From positions 23,095-87,094 of the forward strand of contig JADLBC010000019.1 of the NCBI GenBank assembly GCA_020847985.1: a stretch of DNA of 64,000 nt. Reading direction: 5' to 3'. The notes beneath the pieces are model-generated. The model made no database searches and was not told where the DNA came from. It saw only the letters and a program-made list of their open reading frames with translations. The position numbers and the translations under genes are program-made. Source of the DNA: Dehalococcoidia bacterium. GTDB taxonomy: Bacteria; Chloroflexota; Dehalococcoidia; Tepidiformales; Tepidiformaceae. Positions 8,416 through 16,190 of the stretch are shown here, piece after piece. Position 1 is the stretch's first letter, and each line of letters opens with the position of its first letter.

Positions 8416-9764
8416 GGGGCCGGATTCTCCTCGCTCCGGCCCCGGAATACCAGCTTGATGGCGGTGCCGTCGAAGTCGTAGGACTCGCGCAGAGCCCGTT
8501 CGAGGTAACGCCGGTAGCTGAAGTGCACGAGTTCCGGGTCGTTGACGAAGAGGATGAAGGTCGGCGGGTCTACCCCGGCCTGCGTCGCGTAGAAGAGCTT
8601 GAAGCGCTTGTTCCGGACGAGCGGCGGCACGTGCTCGCGAATCGCGCGCGTGAGCGTGCCGTTCAGGTCCGGGGTGCTGACCCGCCGGCGCCGGGCTTCG
8701 CGCGCCTCAACGGCGAGTTCGAGCAGCTTGTTCGTCCCTTCGCCTTTGAGCGCGGAGACGTAGGTCACCATCGCCCACGGCACGAACTGCGCGCGGCTGC
8801 GAAGCTGGCGCTCGGCCCAGTCACGGCTCGCGACCGGGTCTTCCCAGAGGTCGGTCTTGTTGATGGCGATGATGAGCGCCTTGTAGCGGTCCATCGCCTG
8901 ACCGGCGATGTGCGTGTCCTGCGCCGTCATGCCGTCCTGGCCATCGACGACGAGCACGGCGACATCGCAGCGATCGACGGCGGTGGTGGTGCGCAGCGCG
9001 GAATGCCGCTCAATGCCCTTACCGAGCTTGCCCGGCCGCCGAAGGCCCGCCGTATCGACCAGCAGGAACTTCCCCTGGGGCAGGTCGATCTCGGTATCGA
9101 CGGCGTCCCGCGTGGTCCCCGCGACATCGGACACGATGACCCGCTCCTCGCCGAGGATCGCGTTCAGGAGCATCGATTTGCCCACGTTCGGGCGGCCGAT
9201 GATGGCCACACGCACGCGGTCGCTCTCCTCGATGGCGCCGATCTCGGGCAGGAGCGCGACGACCTCATCGAGCATCAGGCCGACGCCGTGGTCGTGCAGC
9301 GCGCTCGCGGGGATGGGTTCGCCAAGCCCGAGGCTGAGTGCATCGGCGATGCCCGTCATCTCGCGCCGTTCGTTGTCGGCCTTGTTCGCGACGACGACCG
9401 TCGGCTTGTTCGCGCGCCGCACGACATCGGCGATGTCGTAGTCCGAGGCGGTCAGGCCGTCGCGCGCATCGACCACGAAGACGACGACCGCCGACTGCGC
9501 GATCGCTGTACGAATCTGGTCGACGATGAGCGCGGCATAGACGTTCTCCTCATCGGTTTCGAAGCCGCCCGTATCGATTAGCCGGAAGCGGCGGTCGAGC
9601 CATTCGACGTCGGCTTCGACGCGGTCGCGGGTGGTGCCCGGTTCGTCCTCGACGATGGCACGGCGCTCCCCGAGCACACGGTTGAAGATGGACGACTTGC
9701 CCACGTTGGGGCGCCCGACGATGACGACGCGCGGGAGGATGGCGGTGGCCGGCTGACTGCTCAC
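8412..9764 (-). CDS. der: Ribosome biogenesis GTPase Der (EngA)
   Basis: This 450-residue protein has two GTPase domains in tandem, the hallmark of Der. P-loops GRPNVGKS are at residues 17-24 and 190-197. The first domain continues with DTGG and the NKAD specificity motif, the second with DTAGLRR and NKTD. The C-terminal KH-like domain ends in EENPAP. It binds the 50S subunit during assembly. It sits between cdaR and plsY with four-base overlaps at both ends. Confidence 0.97.
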   Translation of the reverse strand: MSSQPATAILPRVVIVGRPNVGKSSIFNRVLGERRAIVEDEPGTTRDRVEADVEWLDRRFRLIDTGGFETDEENVYAALIVDQIRTAIAQSAVVVFVVDARDGLTASDYDIADVVRRANKPTVVVANKADNERREMTGIADALSLGLGEPIPASALHDHGVGLMLDEVVALLPEIGAIEESDRVRVAIIGRPNVGKSMLLNAILGEERVIVSDVAGTTRDAVDTEIDLPQGKFLLVDTAGLRRPGKLGKGIERHSALRTTTAVDRCDVAVLVVDGQDGMTAQDTHIAGQAMDRYKALIIAINKTDLWEDPVASRDWAERQLRSRAQFVPWAMVTYVSALKGEGTNKLLELAVEAREARRRRVSTPDLNGTLTRAIREHVPPLVRNKRFKLFYATQAGVDPPTFILFVNDPELVHFSYRRYLERALRESYDFDGTAIKLVFRGRSEENPAP

Positions 9765-11047
9765 GGGATCACCGCCGAGGAGCGCAGGGTAACGGTGACC
9801 GGCTCGACGCTTTCAACCGTGAACCCGGCCGGGGCCGTGACCCTGACGGCGAAGGCGTTCTTCCCGAGGCTCCCGTTCGCTCCGGAGAAGGTCGCGCGGA
9901 AGTCGGCCGGCTTCGCGGCGACCAATCGGTCCAACGGCCCGCTGACGACCGCTTCGACCAGCAGCAACTGCGGTTCGACCGCGAGCGCAGCGGGAAGGGT
10001 GCCCGCTTCCAGCGCCGGCGAAAGGTACATCCGTACCGTCCCGGCCACGGGCTTGATTTCGACTTTGACCATGACTGTCTGCCTGTCGGTCGCCACGTTT
10101 GGCGGCAACTCAATCTTGCGAATCTGCTGAACGTCCTTCTGGGCGTTCGTCACGTCGATCTTCTCGAGGTTCAGCGGCTGACGCAGTCCGTCCACGATAG
10201 CCCGCAGACCGGAAACGAGCACAACCGGCGGATCGACGGTGATGCTGGCGATCATGTAGCCCGGCGCCGGCGAGCCCGTGGTCGCGGGCGTTAGTCCCAG
10301 CGACCGCTGGGAAAACACCTGCTCCACGTGCAGCGTCGCCCGCCCGCGCGACTGCGACAGCGTGACATCCTGGCGGTTCCCGGCCGCGTTGCGGGGCACC
10401 AGGTCGTTTTCGAAGGTGTAGGTGGCGTCCCGCACGCCGCTCAGGGGCACATCGAGCGTGACCGCCGCGACCGATTCGACGCGGTCCGCGCGCCCGGTGA
10501 CGCGCACGATTTGGGGGTCGACGGAGGCGTCCTGGGTGTCGCTCAGGACGAAGCCGTCCGGCAGCCCGCCGGTGGTGCGAATGGTGACGGCGATGTCCTT
10601 CGAGAGGGCGTCGGCAAGGGTGACTTTCACCAGCGGCGGCGAACCGACGATGCGCACGTCGTCGCGCCGGGAGGTCACGCGCACGGGCAGTTCGGCTTCG
10701 ACCTGGTCGCCCATGGTGCTGACATCGACGTGGGCGGAGAAGTCGCCCGGCTTCAGCCGCGCGAGGTCGTCCTTGCGCGCCTCGACGGTGACGGTGATGC
10801 GGTCGAGTTCCTCCACCAGCTTGCCGTCTGGAACGTTGAGCGCTTCGACGGGGATGCGGTCGTTGAGGGGTGCTTCGCCCGTGATTCGCGGGTTGTCGAT
10901 GTCCTGCACCGCCACCCAGACGCCGAACGCGGCGAGGATGCTGAAGAGCGCCAGCGCCCAGTGGTCCGTGACGCTCAGGATGGCGCCGCGCCCGGCGGCG
11001 AACCCGGCCGCGGGAATGGCGAGGAGATTCGACCGGGCGCGCTTCAC
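9761..11047 (-). CDS. cdaR: YbbR-domain protein, probable CdaA regulator
   Basis: This 428-residue protein has one N-terminal membrane segment (HWALALFSILAAFGVWVAV, about residues 28-46) and then several YbbR-like repeats of about 80 residues outside the membrane. One begins RIPVEALNVPDGKLVEELD, and others follow near residues 115, 200 and 290. YbbR/CdaR proteins bind the membrane cyclase CdaA and adjust c-di-AMP synthesis. The start overlaps the cdaA stop by four bases, the same order as in Firmicutes. The name rests on domain type and this pairing. Confidence 0.85.
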   Translation of the reverse strand: MKRARSNLLAIPAAGFAAGRGAILSVTDHWALALFSILAAFGVWVAVQDIDNPRITGEAPLNDRIPVEALNVPDGKLVEELDRITVTVEARKDDLARLKPGDFSAHVDVSTMGDQVEAELPVRVTSRRDDVRIVGSPPLVKVTLADALSKDIAVTIRTTGGLPDGFVLSDTQDASVDPQIVRVTGRADRVESVAAVTLDVPLSGVRDATYTFENDLVPRNAAGNRQDVTLSQSRGRATLHVEQVFSQRSLGLTPATTGSPAPGYMIASITVDPPVVLVSGLRAIVDGLRQPLNLEKIDVTNAQKDVQQIRKIELPPNVATDRQTVMVKVEIKPVAGTVRMYLSPALEAGTLPAALAVEPQLLLVEAVVSGPLDRLVAAKPADFRATFSGANGSLGKNAFAVRVTAPAGFTVESVEPVTVTLRSSAVIP

Positions 11048-11865
11048 ACCGGCACCCTCCCGTTCGGGCCGCGCGCCAGGGGCGTATCGGAGGGCTGCAG
11101 AAGCCAGCGGAGGATGTCGCGCAGGCGGTCCTCGTTCGGGATGTGGGTGAGCCGCCCGGCAAGCGCGATGCTGATGTCGCCGGTCTCTTCGGAGACGACG
11201 ACGGTGAGGGCGTCGGTGTGCTCGGTGATGCCGATGGCGGCGCGGTGGCGCGTGCCGAGCTTCCGGTCGGAATAGGGGAGGTCGTTCGCGAGCGGCAGCA
11301 CGCAGCCGGCGGCCACGACGCGCTCCTCGCGCAGCACCACCGCCATGTCGTGCAGCGGCGAATTGGGATAGAAGATGCCCGTCAGCAGTTGCGGCGAAAC
11401 GCGCGCATCGACGGGGACACCCGTCTCGATGACATCCTGCAGGCCGGTGCCCCGTTCGAGCACGAAGAGGCCGCCGTGGCGCACCGCCGACATGTGCCGC
11501 GTCGCCTGGACCAGCGAATCGATGACCTCATCGCTCTGCGCGCGCGAACCCCAGCCCTGCATGCCCGTGCGCCCCAGCCGGTCGAGGGCGCGGCGGATCT
11601 CGGGCTGAAAGACGACGGCGGCGCCGATGAGGATGGCCGTAAGCGAATGGTCCACCACGAAGTTCACGACCGTGAGATCGAACATGCGGCCGAGCGCGAC
11701 GGCGGCGACGACGAGGGCAATCGCGCCGCGCAGCTGCGTCATCGCTCGCGTGCCGCTGAGGAGCCGCAGTGTGGCGAAGATCACGAGGGCGATGAGGGCC
11801 ACGTCGAGCACACTGGAGGGCCCGAACTGGCTGAGAATCTCCCGGATCCGGCTGATGTCAGGCAT
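11044..11865 (-). CDS. cdaA: Diadenylate cyclase CdaA (with DMA in place of DGA)
   Basis: This 273-residue protein joins two ATP into cyclic di-AMP. Three hydrophobic segments (about residues 19-36, 46-60 and 70-86) place it in the membrane, and the DAC domain covers about 90-260. The RHR motif is intact (GTRHRAA, 204-210), as is SEETGDISIA. The other active-site motif reads LHDMAV (Asp173-Met174-Ala175), where LHDGAV is usual. The catalytic Asp is kept, so activity remains likely, but Gly to Met is a marked change. The gene leads an eight-gene operon with cdaR, der, plsY and gpsA. Confidence 0.9.
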   Translation of the reverse strand: MPDISRIREILSQFGPSSVLDVALIALVIFATLRLLSGTRAMTQLRGAIALVVAAVALGRMFDLTVVNFVVDHSLTAILIGAAVVFQPEIRRALDRLGRTGMQGWGSRAQSDEVIDSLVQATRHMSAVRHGGLFVLERGTGLQDVIETGVPVDARVSPQLLTGIFYPNSPLHDMAVVLREERVVAAGCVLPLANDLPYSDRKLGTRHRAAIGITEHTDALTVVVSEETGDISIALAGRLTHIPNEDRLRDILRWLLQPSDTPLARGPNGRVPV

Positions 11866-11927
11866 GCTTCCCGATCACGGCCATGGGCGCCGCACCCTCA
11901 TGATAGCGCGCGCCCATACAGCGCCGG

Positions 11928-12866
11928 TCAGTCCTCGATCTGGTCGGCGCGCCCGAGAAGGAAGGCCGCGGCCGCCGCCTGCGCCCAGACCCGGTTTTCG
12001 GCCTGGTCGAAGATGATCGAGTGTGGGCTTTCGAACACCTCTTCGGTGATCTCCTCGCCGCGGTGGGCCGGGAGGTCGTGCATGATGAGTGCCCCCGCGG
12101 CCGCCTTCTCCACGAGCGCGCGGTTTAGCTGGTAGCCGGCGAAATCGATACGGCGGCGCTCCGACTCGCGCTCCTGGCCCATCGACGTCCAGACATCGGT
12201 GTAGAGCACCTCCGCGCCGGCGACGGCTTCGGCGGGATCGACGACGAGCGTGAGGCTCCCGCCCGTCTCGGCGGCGCGGGCGGCGGCTTCGGAGACCACC
12301 GGTTCGGGGAGCATGTACCCCTTGGGCGCGGCCATGCGCACATCCATGCCCAGCGACGCGGCCGTGACCACGAGGCTCGCGCTCACGTTGTTGCCATCGC
12401 CGATGAACGCGAGCGAGCGGCCGCGAAGGTCGTCGCCGAGCTTTTCGCGCACGGTAAGCAGGTCGGCGAGCGCCTGGCAGGGGTGTTCTTCATTGGTGAG
12501 TGCGTTGATGGTGGGGATGCCGGAGTACTCCGCGTACTCCTCCACGATCTCCTGCCCGTAGGTCCGCACGGCGACGATATCGACGTAGCGGCTGAGGACG
12601 CGGGAGACATCCTTGATCGCCTCGCGCTCGCCAAGACCGACTTCCTGGGGCGCGAGGTAGATGGTCTCGCCACCGAGGTGGCGCATCGCGACCTGGAAGC
12701 TCACACGCGTGCGCAACGACGGCTTCTCGAAGAGGAGCGCGAGCTGACGGCCTTCGAGCACGCGCTGGGGGCGGAGCTTCAGCTTCGCCGCGCAATCCAG
12801 GAGAAACGAAACGTCGGCCACCCGAAGGTCGGCCGAGGCGAGGAGATGCCGGGGTCGTGGCTGCAT
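11928..12866 (-). CDS. argF: Ornithine carbamoyltransferase (Cys of HCLP replaced by Asp)
   Basis: This 312-residue enzyme makes citrulline from ornithine and carbamoyl phosphate in arginine synthesis. The ATG at 12866 gives the standard N-terminus; the same frame stays open upstream through tRNA genes but that is not coding. The carbamoyl phosphate site SLRTR (50-54) and HPCQAL (128-133) are present. TDVWTSMG supports ornithine specificity. The usual HCLP loop reads MHDLPAHRGEEI, with Asp264 where Cys normally contacts the substrate. Whether this is a lineage trait cannot be seen here. It lies 62 bases upstream of cdaA on the same strand. Confidence 0.93.
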   Translation of the reverse strand: MQPRPRHLLASADLRVADVSFLLDCAAKLKLRPQRVLEGRQLALLFEKPSLRTRVSFQVAMRHLGGETIYLAPQEVGLGEREAIKDVSRVLSRYVDIVAVRTYGQEIVEEYAEYSGIPTINALTNEEHPCQALADLLTVREKLGDDLRGRSLAFIGDGNNVSASLVVTAASLGMDVRMAAPKGYMLPEPVVSEAAARAAETGGSLTLVVDPAEAVAGAEVLYTDVWTSMGQERESERRRIDFAGYQLNRALVEKAAAGALIMHDLPAHRGEEITEEVFESPHSIIFDQAENRVWAQAAAAAFLLGRADQIED

Positions 12867-12973
12867 CCGGGAAGTATACCAAGGGTGCGGGCTACCGCCG
12901 GAACGATGGAATTGCGAGGACGGCAGGCAGGGGCCTTCATTCGCCTGTGCGCGCGGCCGTACATCCTGATGGG

Positions 12974-13159
12974 ATGGATACGATGGAATACCAGCCGCAG
13001 CCACAGTGGCGCCGGAAGTTCGCCGAAGGGAAGATGTTCGAACGGGTGCACTGCATCCGCTGCAAGGCGCGCTTCCATTTCGGCCAGCAATCGCGCGCCA
13101 CGCGGGTGGCCCGCTGCCCCGCGTGCGGGTCGTACGAGACGGTGGCGGAAGCCGCGTAG
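12974..13159 (+). CDS. Small zinc-ribbon protein
   Basis: The likely start is ATG 12974, giving 61 residues; the frame is open further upstream, but that part overlaps the argF start. Two CxxC pairs, CIRC and CPAC, lie 22 residues apart with basic residues between, a four-Cys zinc ribbon. No enzyme motif is present. Proteins of this kind often bind nucleic acid or act as adaptors, but no function can be assigned. It is divergent from argF and directly upstream of the tRNA-Trp gene. Confidence 0.6.
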   Translation: MDTMEYQPQPQWRRKFAEGKMFERVHCIRCKARFHFGQQSRATRVARCPACGSYETVAEAA

Positions 13160-13201
13160 CGTTGGCCCTTAGAGGCGCTCTGATACAATGAGCCGACTCG
13201 C

Positions 13202-13277
13202 AGGGGTGTAGCTCAGTTGGCAGAGCATCGGCCTCCAAATCCGAGTGTCGCGGGTTCGAATCCTGCCACCCCTGCCA
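13202..13277 (+). tRNA. tRNA-Trp (CCA)
   Basis: The sequence folds as a cloverleaf. The acceptor stem AGGGGTG pairs with CACCCCT (13267-13273), G follows as discriminator, and CCA is encoded. The D-arm is GCTC...GAGC. The anticodon loop CTCCAAA gives anticodon CCA, and the T-loop is TTCGAAT. The last anticodon-stem pair (31-39) is a C/T mismatch, which is unusual but at a tolerant position. It is the first of three tRNA genes in a row. Confidence 0.95.
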
Positions 13278-13358
13278 GTAGAACATCCCGGTCAGCGCCG
13301 TGCTGGAACCCTCAGCGGCTTGCCGCAAGGCACGGCGAATGTCAGGATGAGCACTCGT

Positions 13359-13444
13359 GCCCAGGTGGTGGAACGGCAGACACGCTGTCTTGAGGGGGCA
13401 GTGCTCTTTTGGGCGTGTGAGTTCAAATCTCACCCTGGGCACCA
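13359..13444 (+). tRNA. tRNA-Leu (GAG)
   Basis: This is a class II tRNA with a long variable arm. Acceptor GCCCAGG pairs with CCTGGGC (13434-13440), A is the discriminator, and CCA is encoded. The anticodon stem CTGTC/GGCAG encloses the loop TTGAGGG, giving anticodon GAG. The variable arm TGCTCTTTTGGGCG and the T-loop TTCAAAT fit leucine tRNAs. Confidence 0.95.
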
Positions 13445-13464
13445 TCCACCGCATTCATTCGCCA

Positions 13465-13538
13465 GGCGCCATGGCCAAGTGGTAAGGCAGAGCTCTGCAA
13501 AAGCTCCACCGCCGGTTCGAATCCGACTGGCGCCTCCA
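13465..13538 (+). tRNA. tRNA-Cys (GCA)
   Basis: Acceptor GGCGCCA pairs with TGGCGCC (13528-13534). The discriminator is T, an identity element for cysteine, and CCA is encoded. The anticodon loop CTGCAAA gives GCA. The T-stem GCCGG/CCGAC has one C/A mismatch. The gene closes the Trp-Leu-Cys group and is followed by a strong hairpin. Confidence 0.93.
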
Positions 13539-13549
13539 CACACGAATGC

Positions 13550-13584
13550 CGAAGGCCTCCCCACCGCGGGAGGCCTTCGCGTTT
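13550..13584 (+). terminator. Hairpin terminator after the tRNA group
   Basis: A perfect 12-base stem, CGAAGGCCTCCC (13550-13561) with GGGAGGCCTTCG (13568-13579), encloses a six-base loop and is followed by CGTTT. It lies 11 bases after tRNA-Cys, in the right place to end the three-tRNA transcript. The T-tract is short. Confidence 0.75.
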
Positions 13585-13653
13585 GCACCATCTCACGCAA
13601 TCTATGGCACGGGCCGCAGTTCGTTCCGGCCAGGCTGTTAGTGTGGCCCCACC

Positions 13654-14427
13654 ATGTCCACCACTCGCAGGCGATGGTTCCGCATTCTCCCTCTCGGCCT
13701 CATGGGCGCGGCGCTTCTCGTCGTCGCCTTCGCCCTCGGCGATCCGGCGACCGCCCGCCCGGCCAGCGCGGCCGCGCCGGTGGGCACGTCGGAGGTGACG
13801 CAGTCGCCGGCCGCGGGCTCCCTCATCGCGCCGAACACGATCGTCACCTACACGGTCAACGTCACGCTCTCAGTGGCGCAGTCGCAGTCGCTGACGATTC
13901 AGCTCGCGGCCGGGGGCATCGGCACGAGCCCGCGCACCCTCACGTGCACCAGCTCCACCAACGGCAACGCGGACGTCGTCGGCTCGGGCGGTTCGCCCAG
14001 CTGCAAATGGAACGGGCCGGTCACGGCCGGGACGTTCACGTTCGTCTTCACCGGCCCTGCCTGGGACAACATCTCCGACGCGGTCCCGAACGGCAGCAGC
14101 GTCTTCTGCACGGACACGAACAACTCGAACACCTGCGGCGATGAGGCCGCCGGGGACAAGACGCCGCTCGCCGACAGCAATGGCGACGTCGGCCCGGCCT
14201 TCGTGACCGCGACCGTCACCCCCACGGTGACGAACACTGCGACCGCCACGAACACGGTGCCGCCGACCGCGACGGGGACGGCCACCAGCACGTCCACCGC
14301 CACTCCGACGCCCACCGCGACTGGCACTTCAACCATGACTCCATCGGCGACGCCGACAGGCACCCCGGCCACCAAGCCGGCGTTCCGCGCGTTCGCGCCC
14401 TTCCTCGCCCGGGACGAAGGTCAGTAG
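13654..14427 (+). CDS. Secreted or surface protein with Thr/Pro-rich C-terminal tail
   Basis: This 257-residue protein has an N-terminal signal peptide (basic RRRWFR, hydrophobic residues 12-29, probable cleavage after ASA near residue 40). Residues 45-185 have beta-rich character similar to DUF11-like adhesion or surface repeats (TSEVTQSPAAGSLIAPNTIV, TYTVNVTLS) with four Cys. Residues 186-240 are a low-complexity Thr/Ala/Pro linker typical of stalks on exported proteins, and the end FRAFAPFLARDEGQ has no anchor. No function is recognised. It is an isolated gene downstream of the tRNA terminator. Confidence 0.7.
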   Translation: MSTTRRRWFRILPLGLMGAALLVVAFALGDPATARPASAAAPVGTSEVTQSPAAGSLIAPNTIVTYTVNVTLSVAQSQSLTIQLAAGGIGTSPRTLTCTSSTNGNADVVGSGGSPSCKWNGPVTAGTFTFVFTGPAWDNISDAVPNGSSVFCTDTNNSNTCGDEAAGDKTPLADSNGDVGPAFVTATVTPTVTNTATATNTVPPTATGTATSTSTATPTPTATGTSTMTPSATPTGTPATKPAFRAFAPFLARDEGQ

Positions 14428-14439
14428 CGCGGGGGCGAG

Positions 14440-14715
14440 CTAGGAATTGTCCTCGACGGGGATCTCGTCATCCTGAGGCGGGCGAACATCATTCAGGAAG
14501 CGGGGGTCGGCAGCGCCGTGCTCCGCGTAGTTGCGGCGCGCCTCATCGAGGCTGACCGCGTTCGCACCGGTGTCGCTCGTGGGGTCCTCGAACTGCTGGC
14601 GGTCGTCTTCCCAGTAACAGACGGGGCAGATTTCGTAGGAGCCGCGCTCTTCCTCGGACAACGTGAGGTAGCCGCAGCACGGACAGGGGAACCGGGTCGC
14701 TCCAGGCATATTCAC
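14440..14715 (-). CDS. CPCC-family cysteine-rich protein
   Basis: This protein has 91 residues from the GTG at 14715; an ATG six bases further in would also fit the GGGAG upstream. FPCPCCGYLTL near the start and EICPVCYWEDD about 20 residues later define the Cys_rich_CPCC domain, a probable zinc-binding fold of unknown role. The tail SLDEARRNYAEHGAADPRF is also typical of that family. It starts 31 bases after the putative toxin gene on the same strand, so the two are probably co-transcribed. That position is where an immunity or accessory protein would be expected, which is an inference only. Confidence 0.75.
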   Translation of the reverse strand: MNMPGATRFPCPCCGYLTLSEEERGSYEICPVCYWEDDRQQFEDPTSDTGANAVSLDEARRNYAEHGAADPRFLNDVRPPQDDEIPVEDNS

Positions 14716-14746
14716 GCGCTCCCTTCAGGCGGCCGCGCCGGCGTCG

Positions 14747-15304
14747 TCACTGCTTGTCGTAGTAGGACTGCCCGTCACCATTGTCGACCTTGGACTGATT
14801 GTTGTGACATGGCTTGAAGAAGGTGATGACTTTCCCGGCGGCGGTGTACACACCGATCGTATCGGTCGAGTCGTCGTAGACGTAGGTCTTGCCGCCGCTG
14901 ACTTTGCTCTGGTAACTGCCGCGGTTCGCGTAATGGTCGTCGGCGGCCTCTTCGTATTCGTCCTCGGAGCCGTAGCTGAAGTCGCTGCTGTGCTTGCTGA
15001 AGTGGCTGCTGCGACTGGATGCACTGGTGAACTCGCGCTGCACGACGCCCGCGGTGGCCGGCGCGGCAGCGGGAGCCCCAAGCCCGGACGTCTTCCTCGC
15101 GAGGGTGGTGGCCGATTCGGCGAGACGGCGGCTCACGGTGCGATTGCCGAGGGCGCGCTGCATGCCGAGCACCTGGGCCGGTCCCGGCGCGCGCAGGTCT
15201 CGCGCGATCGGCTCGGAGGGTGTGGTCTGGGGGCTTGCCGCCCGTTCGCGGCCCGGCCGGTTGGCGGCTCGTTCCTGTTCGGCATGGACCGATTCGCCCG
15301 CCAT
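14747..15304 (-). CDS. Putative eCIS-type cargo with C-terminal BECR-like nuclease toxin domain
   Basis: This 185-residue protein starts at ATG 15304 behind a perfect GAGGAGGGG. Residues 45-61 (VLGMQRALGNRTVSRRL) match the LQR-x2-GN-x2-V-x-R-L segment that I know from DUF4157 proteins and other cargo of extracellular contractile injection systems; VVQRE (87-91) also recurs there. Residues 1-44 are polar and probably disordered. Residues 101-185 (HFSKHSSDF, EDEYEEAADD, KTYVYDDSTDTIGVYTAAG, ITFFKP and final SYYDKQ) resemble BECR-fold RNase-type toxin ends seen in Rhs and phage proteins. His101 and His105 are candidate catalytic residues. No signal peptide is present. No injection-system gene is in the window. 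Confidence 0.65.
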   Translation of the reverse strand: MAGESVHAEQERAANRPGRERAASPQTTPSEPIARDLRAPGPAQVLGMQRALGNRTVSRRLAESATTLARKTSGLGAPAAAPATAGVVQREFTSASSRSSHFSKHSSDFSYGSEDEYEEAADDHYANRGSYQSKVSGGKTYVYDDSTDTIGVYTAAGKVITFFKPCHNNQSKVDNGDGQSYYDKQ

Positions 15305-15493
15305 TACCCCTCCTCGCGCCAACAAGGCACCATCGCCCCGGCGGGAACCGGGACGCCTTGCGACTGAAGGCCGTTATACAGGATTTTGATTGCTACCAAC
15401 AATGTCCGGGTGGGAACGAACGGGGGAACCTCGCCACGTCGTCACCGGTCCGTCACGCAGGGAGGACATGGGAAGCGATGCCGCGAGCGGGCC

Positions 15494-15568
15494 TGGTACC
15501 CCCGACAGGACTCGAACCTGTGCCTTCGGCTCCGGAGGCCGACACTCTATCCGCTGAGCTACGGGGGC
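15494..15568 (-). tRNA. tRNA-Arg (CCG)
   Basis: Read on the minus strand, acceptor GCCCCCG pairs with CGGGGGT (one G-T pair at the end), A is the discriminator, and CCA is encoded at 15494-15496. The D-arm is GCTC...GAGT, the anticodon loop CTCCGGA gives CCG, and the T-loop is TTCGAGT. It bounds the accessory stretch that begins after tRNA-Cys. Confidence 0.95.
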
Positions 15569-15675
15569 CTGAGAGCATCATGCTAGCCGCTGCCCCGGAT
15601 AGCTGCACGCCGCGAACCCTGACCGGCACGGCCTCCGCGCGTGTATGATCGGCTCACGCAAACCGGGGGGCACAC

Positions 15676-16146
15676 GTGAGCGATAAGGCGTCCGTCATCG
15701 GGGAACTCGAACAGAAGTACGTCGATTTCCGGGAACTCATCGTGAACCTCCCGCCGGAGGCCTACCGCGAGGTCTGGCTCGGAGAGTGGAGCGTGAACGA
15801 GCTCCTCGCGCACATGGCGGGGTGGTACCGCGAGATTGCCCCCGCGTTCGCACGCGTGGCCCGCGGCGAACGTCCCACGCCCGAAGGCGCCGATTACAGC
15901 AACGCCGACCCCTGGAACGCCACCTTCGCCGCCGAGCCGAAGGACGGCCAGGCCGCGCTCGACGACTTCGACGAAGCGTTCCACGAGTATTACGCCGCCG
16001 CGAAGGGTCTCGGCGACGACTACTACGGCATCGACGCGGAGAAGGGCCGACCGCGCATCGGGAACCGGCTGCTCGATGGCGCCGGCATCCACCACTTCGA
16101 TGAGCACCGGCCGCAGCTGGAGGAGTGGCTCCGCTCCCGAGCCTAG
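15676..16146 (+). CDS. DinB/ClbS-like four-helix protein
   Basis: This 156-residue protein is predicted all-helical with family-like motifs: LGEWSVNELLAHMAGWYRE (34-52) and a C-terminal HHFDEHRPQLEEWLRS (139-154). The spaced histidines would bind a metal in DinB-type folds. The group includes thiol-dependent transferases and colibactin-resistance-like proteins. The substrate is unknown. The ATG is at 15676; an upstream GTG in a better Shine-Dalgarno context (GGGGGGCACAC) would give only a few residues more. Confidence 0.7.
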   Translation: MSDKASVIGELEQKYVDFRELIVNLPPEAYREVWLGEWSVNELLAHMAGWYREIAPAFARVARGERPTPEGADYSNADPWNATFAAEPKDGQAALDDFDEAFHEYYAAAKGLGDDYYGIDAEKGRPRIGNRLLDGAGIHHFDEHRPQLEEWLRSRA

Positions 16147-16190
16147 AGGGCATCGGGGCGAGGAATACGACGACCTGGACGGGAGCCGCG

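Noticed and set aside
12867..13454. Upstream extension of the argF frame on the minus strand
   Set aside because: It crosses three tRNA genes on the other strand and has no ribosome site; the family N-terminus begins at 12866.
14216..14370. Tandem DNA repeat or CRISPR-like array in the Thr-rich tail
   Set aside because: The ACC/GCG pattern is low-complexity Thr/Ala/Pro coding, without equal repeats and spacers.
13202..15568. Integrated element between tRNA genes
   Set aside because: No integrase and no direct repeat of a tRNA 3' end was found; the stretch looks accessory but its mobility is not supported.
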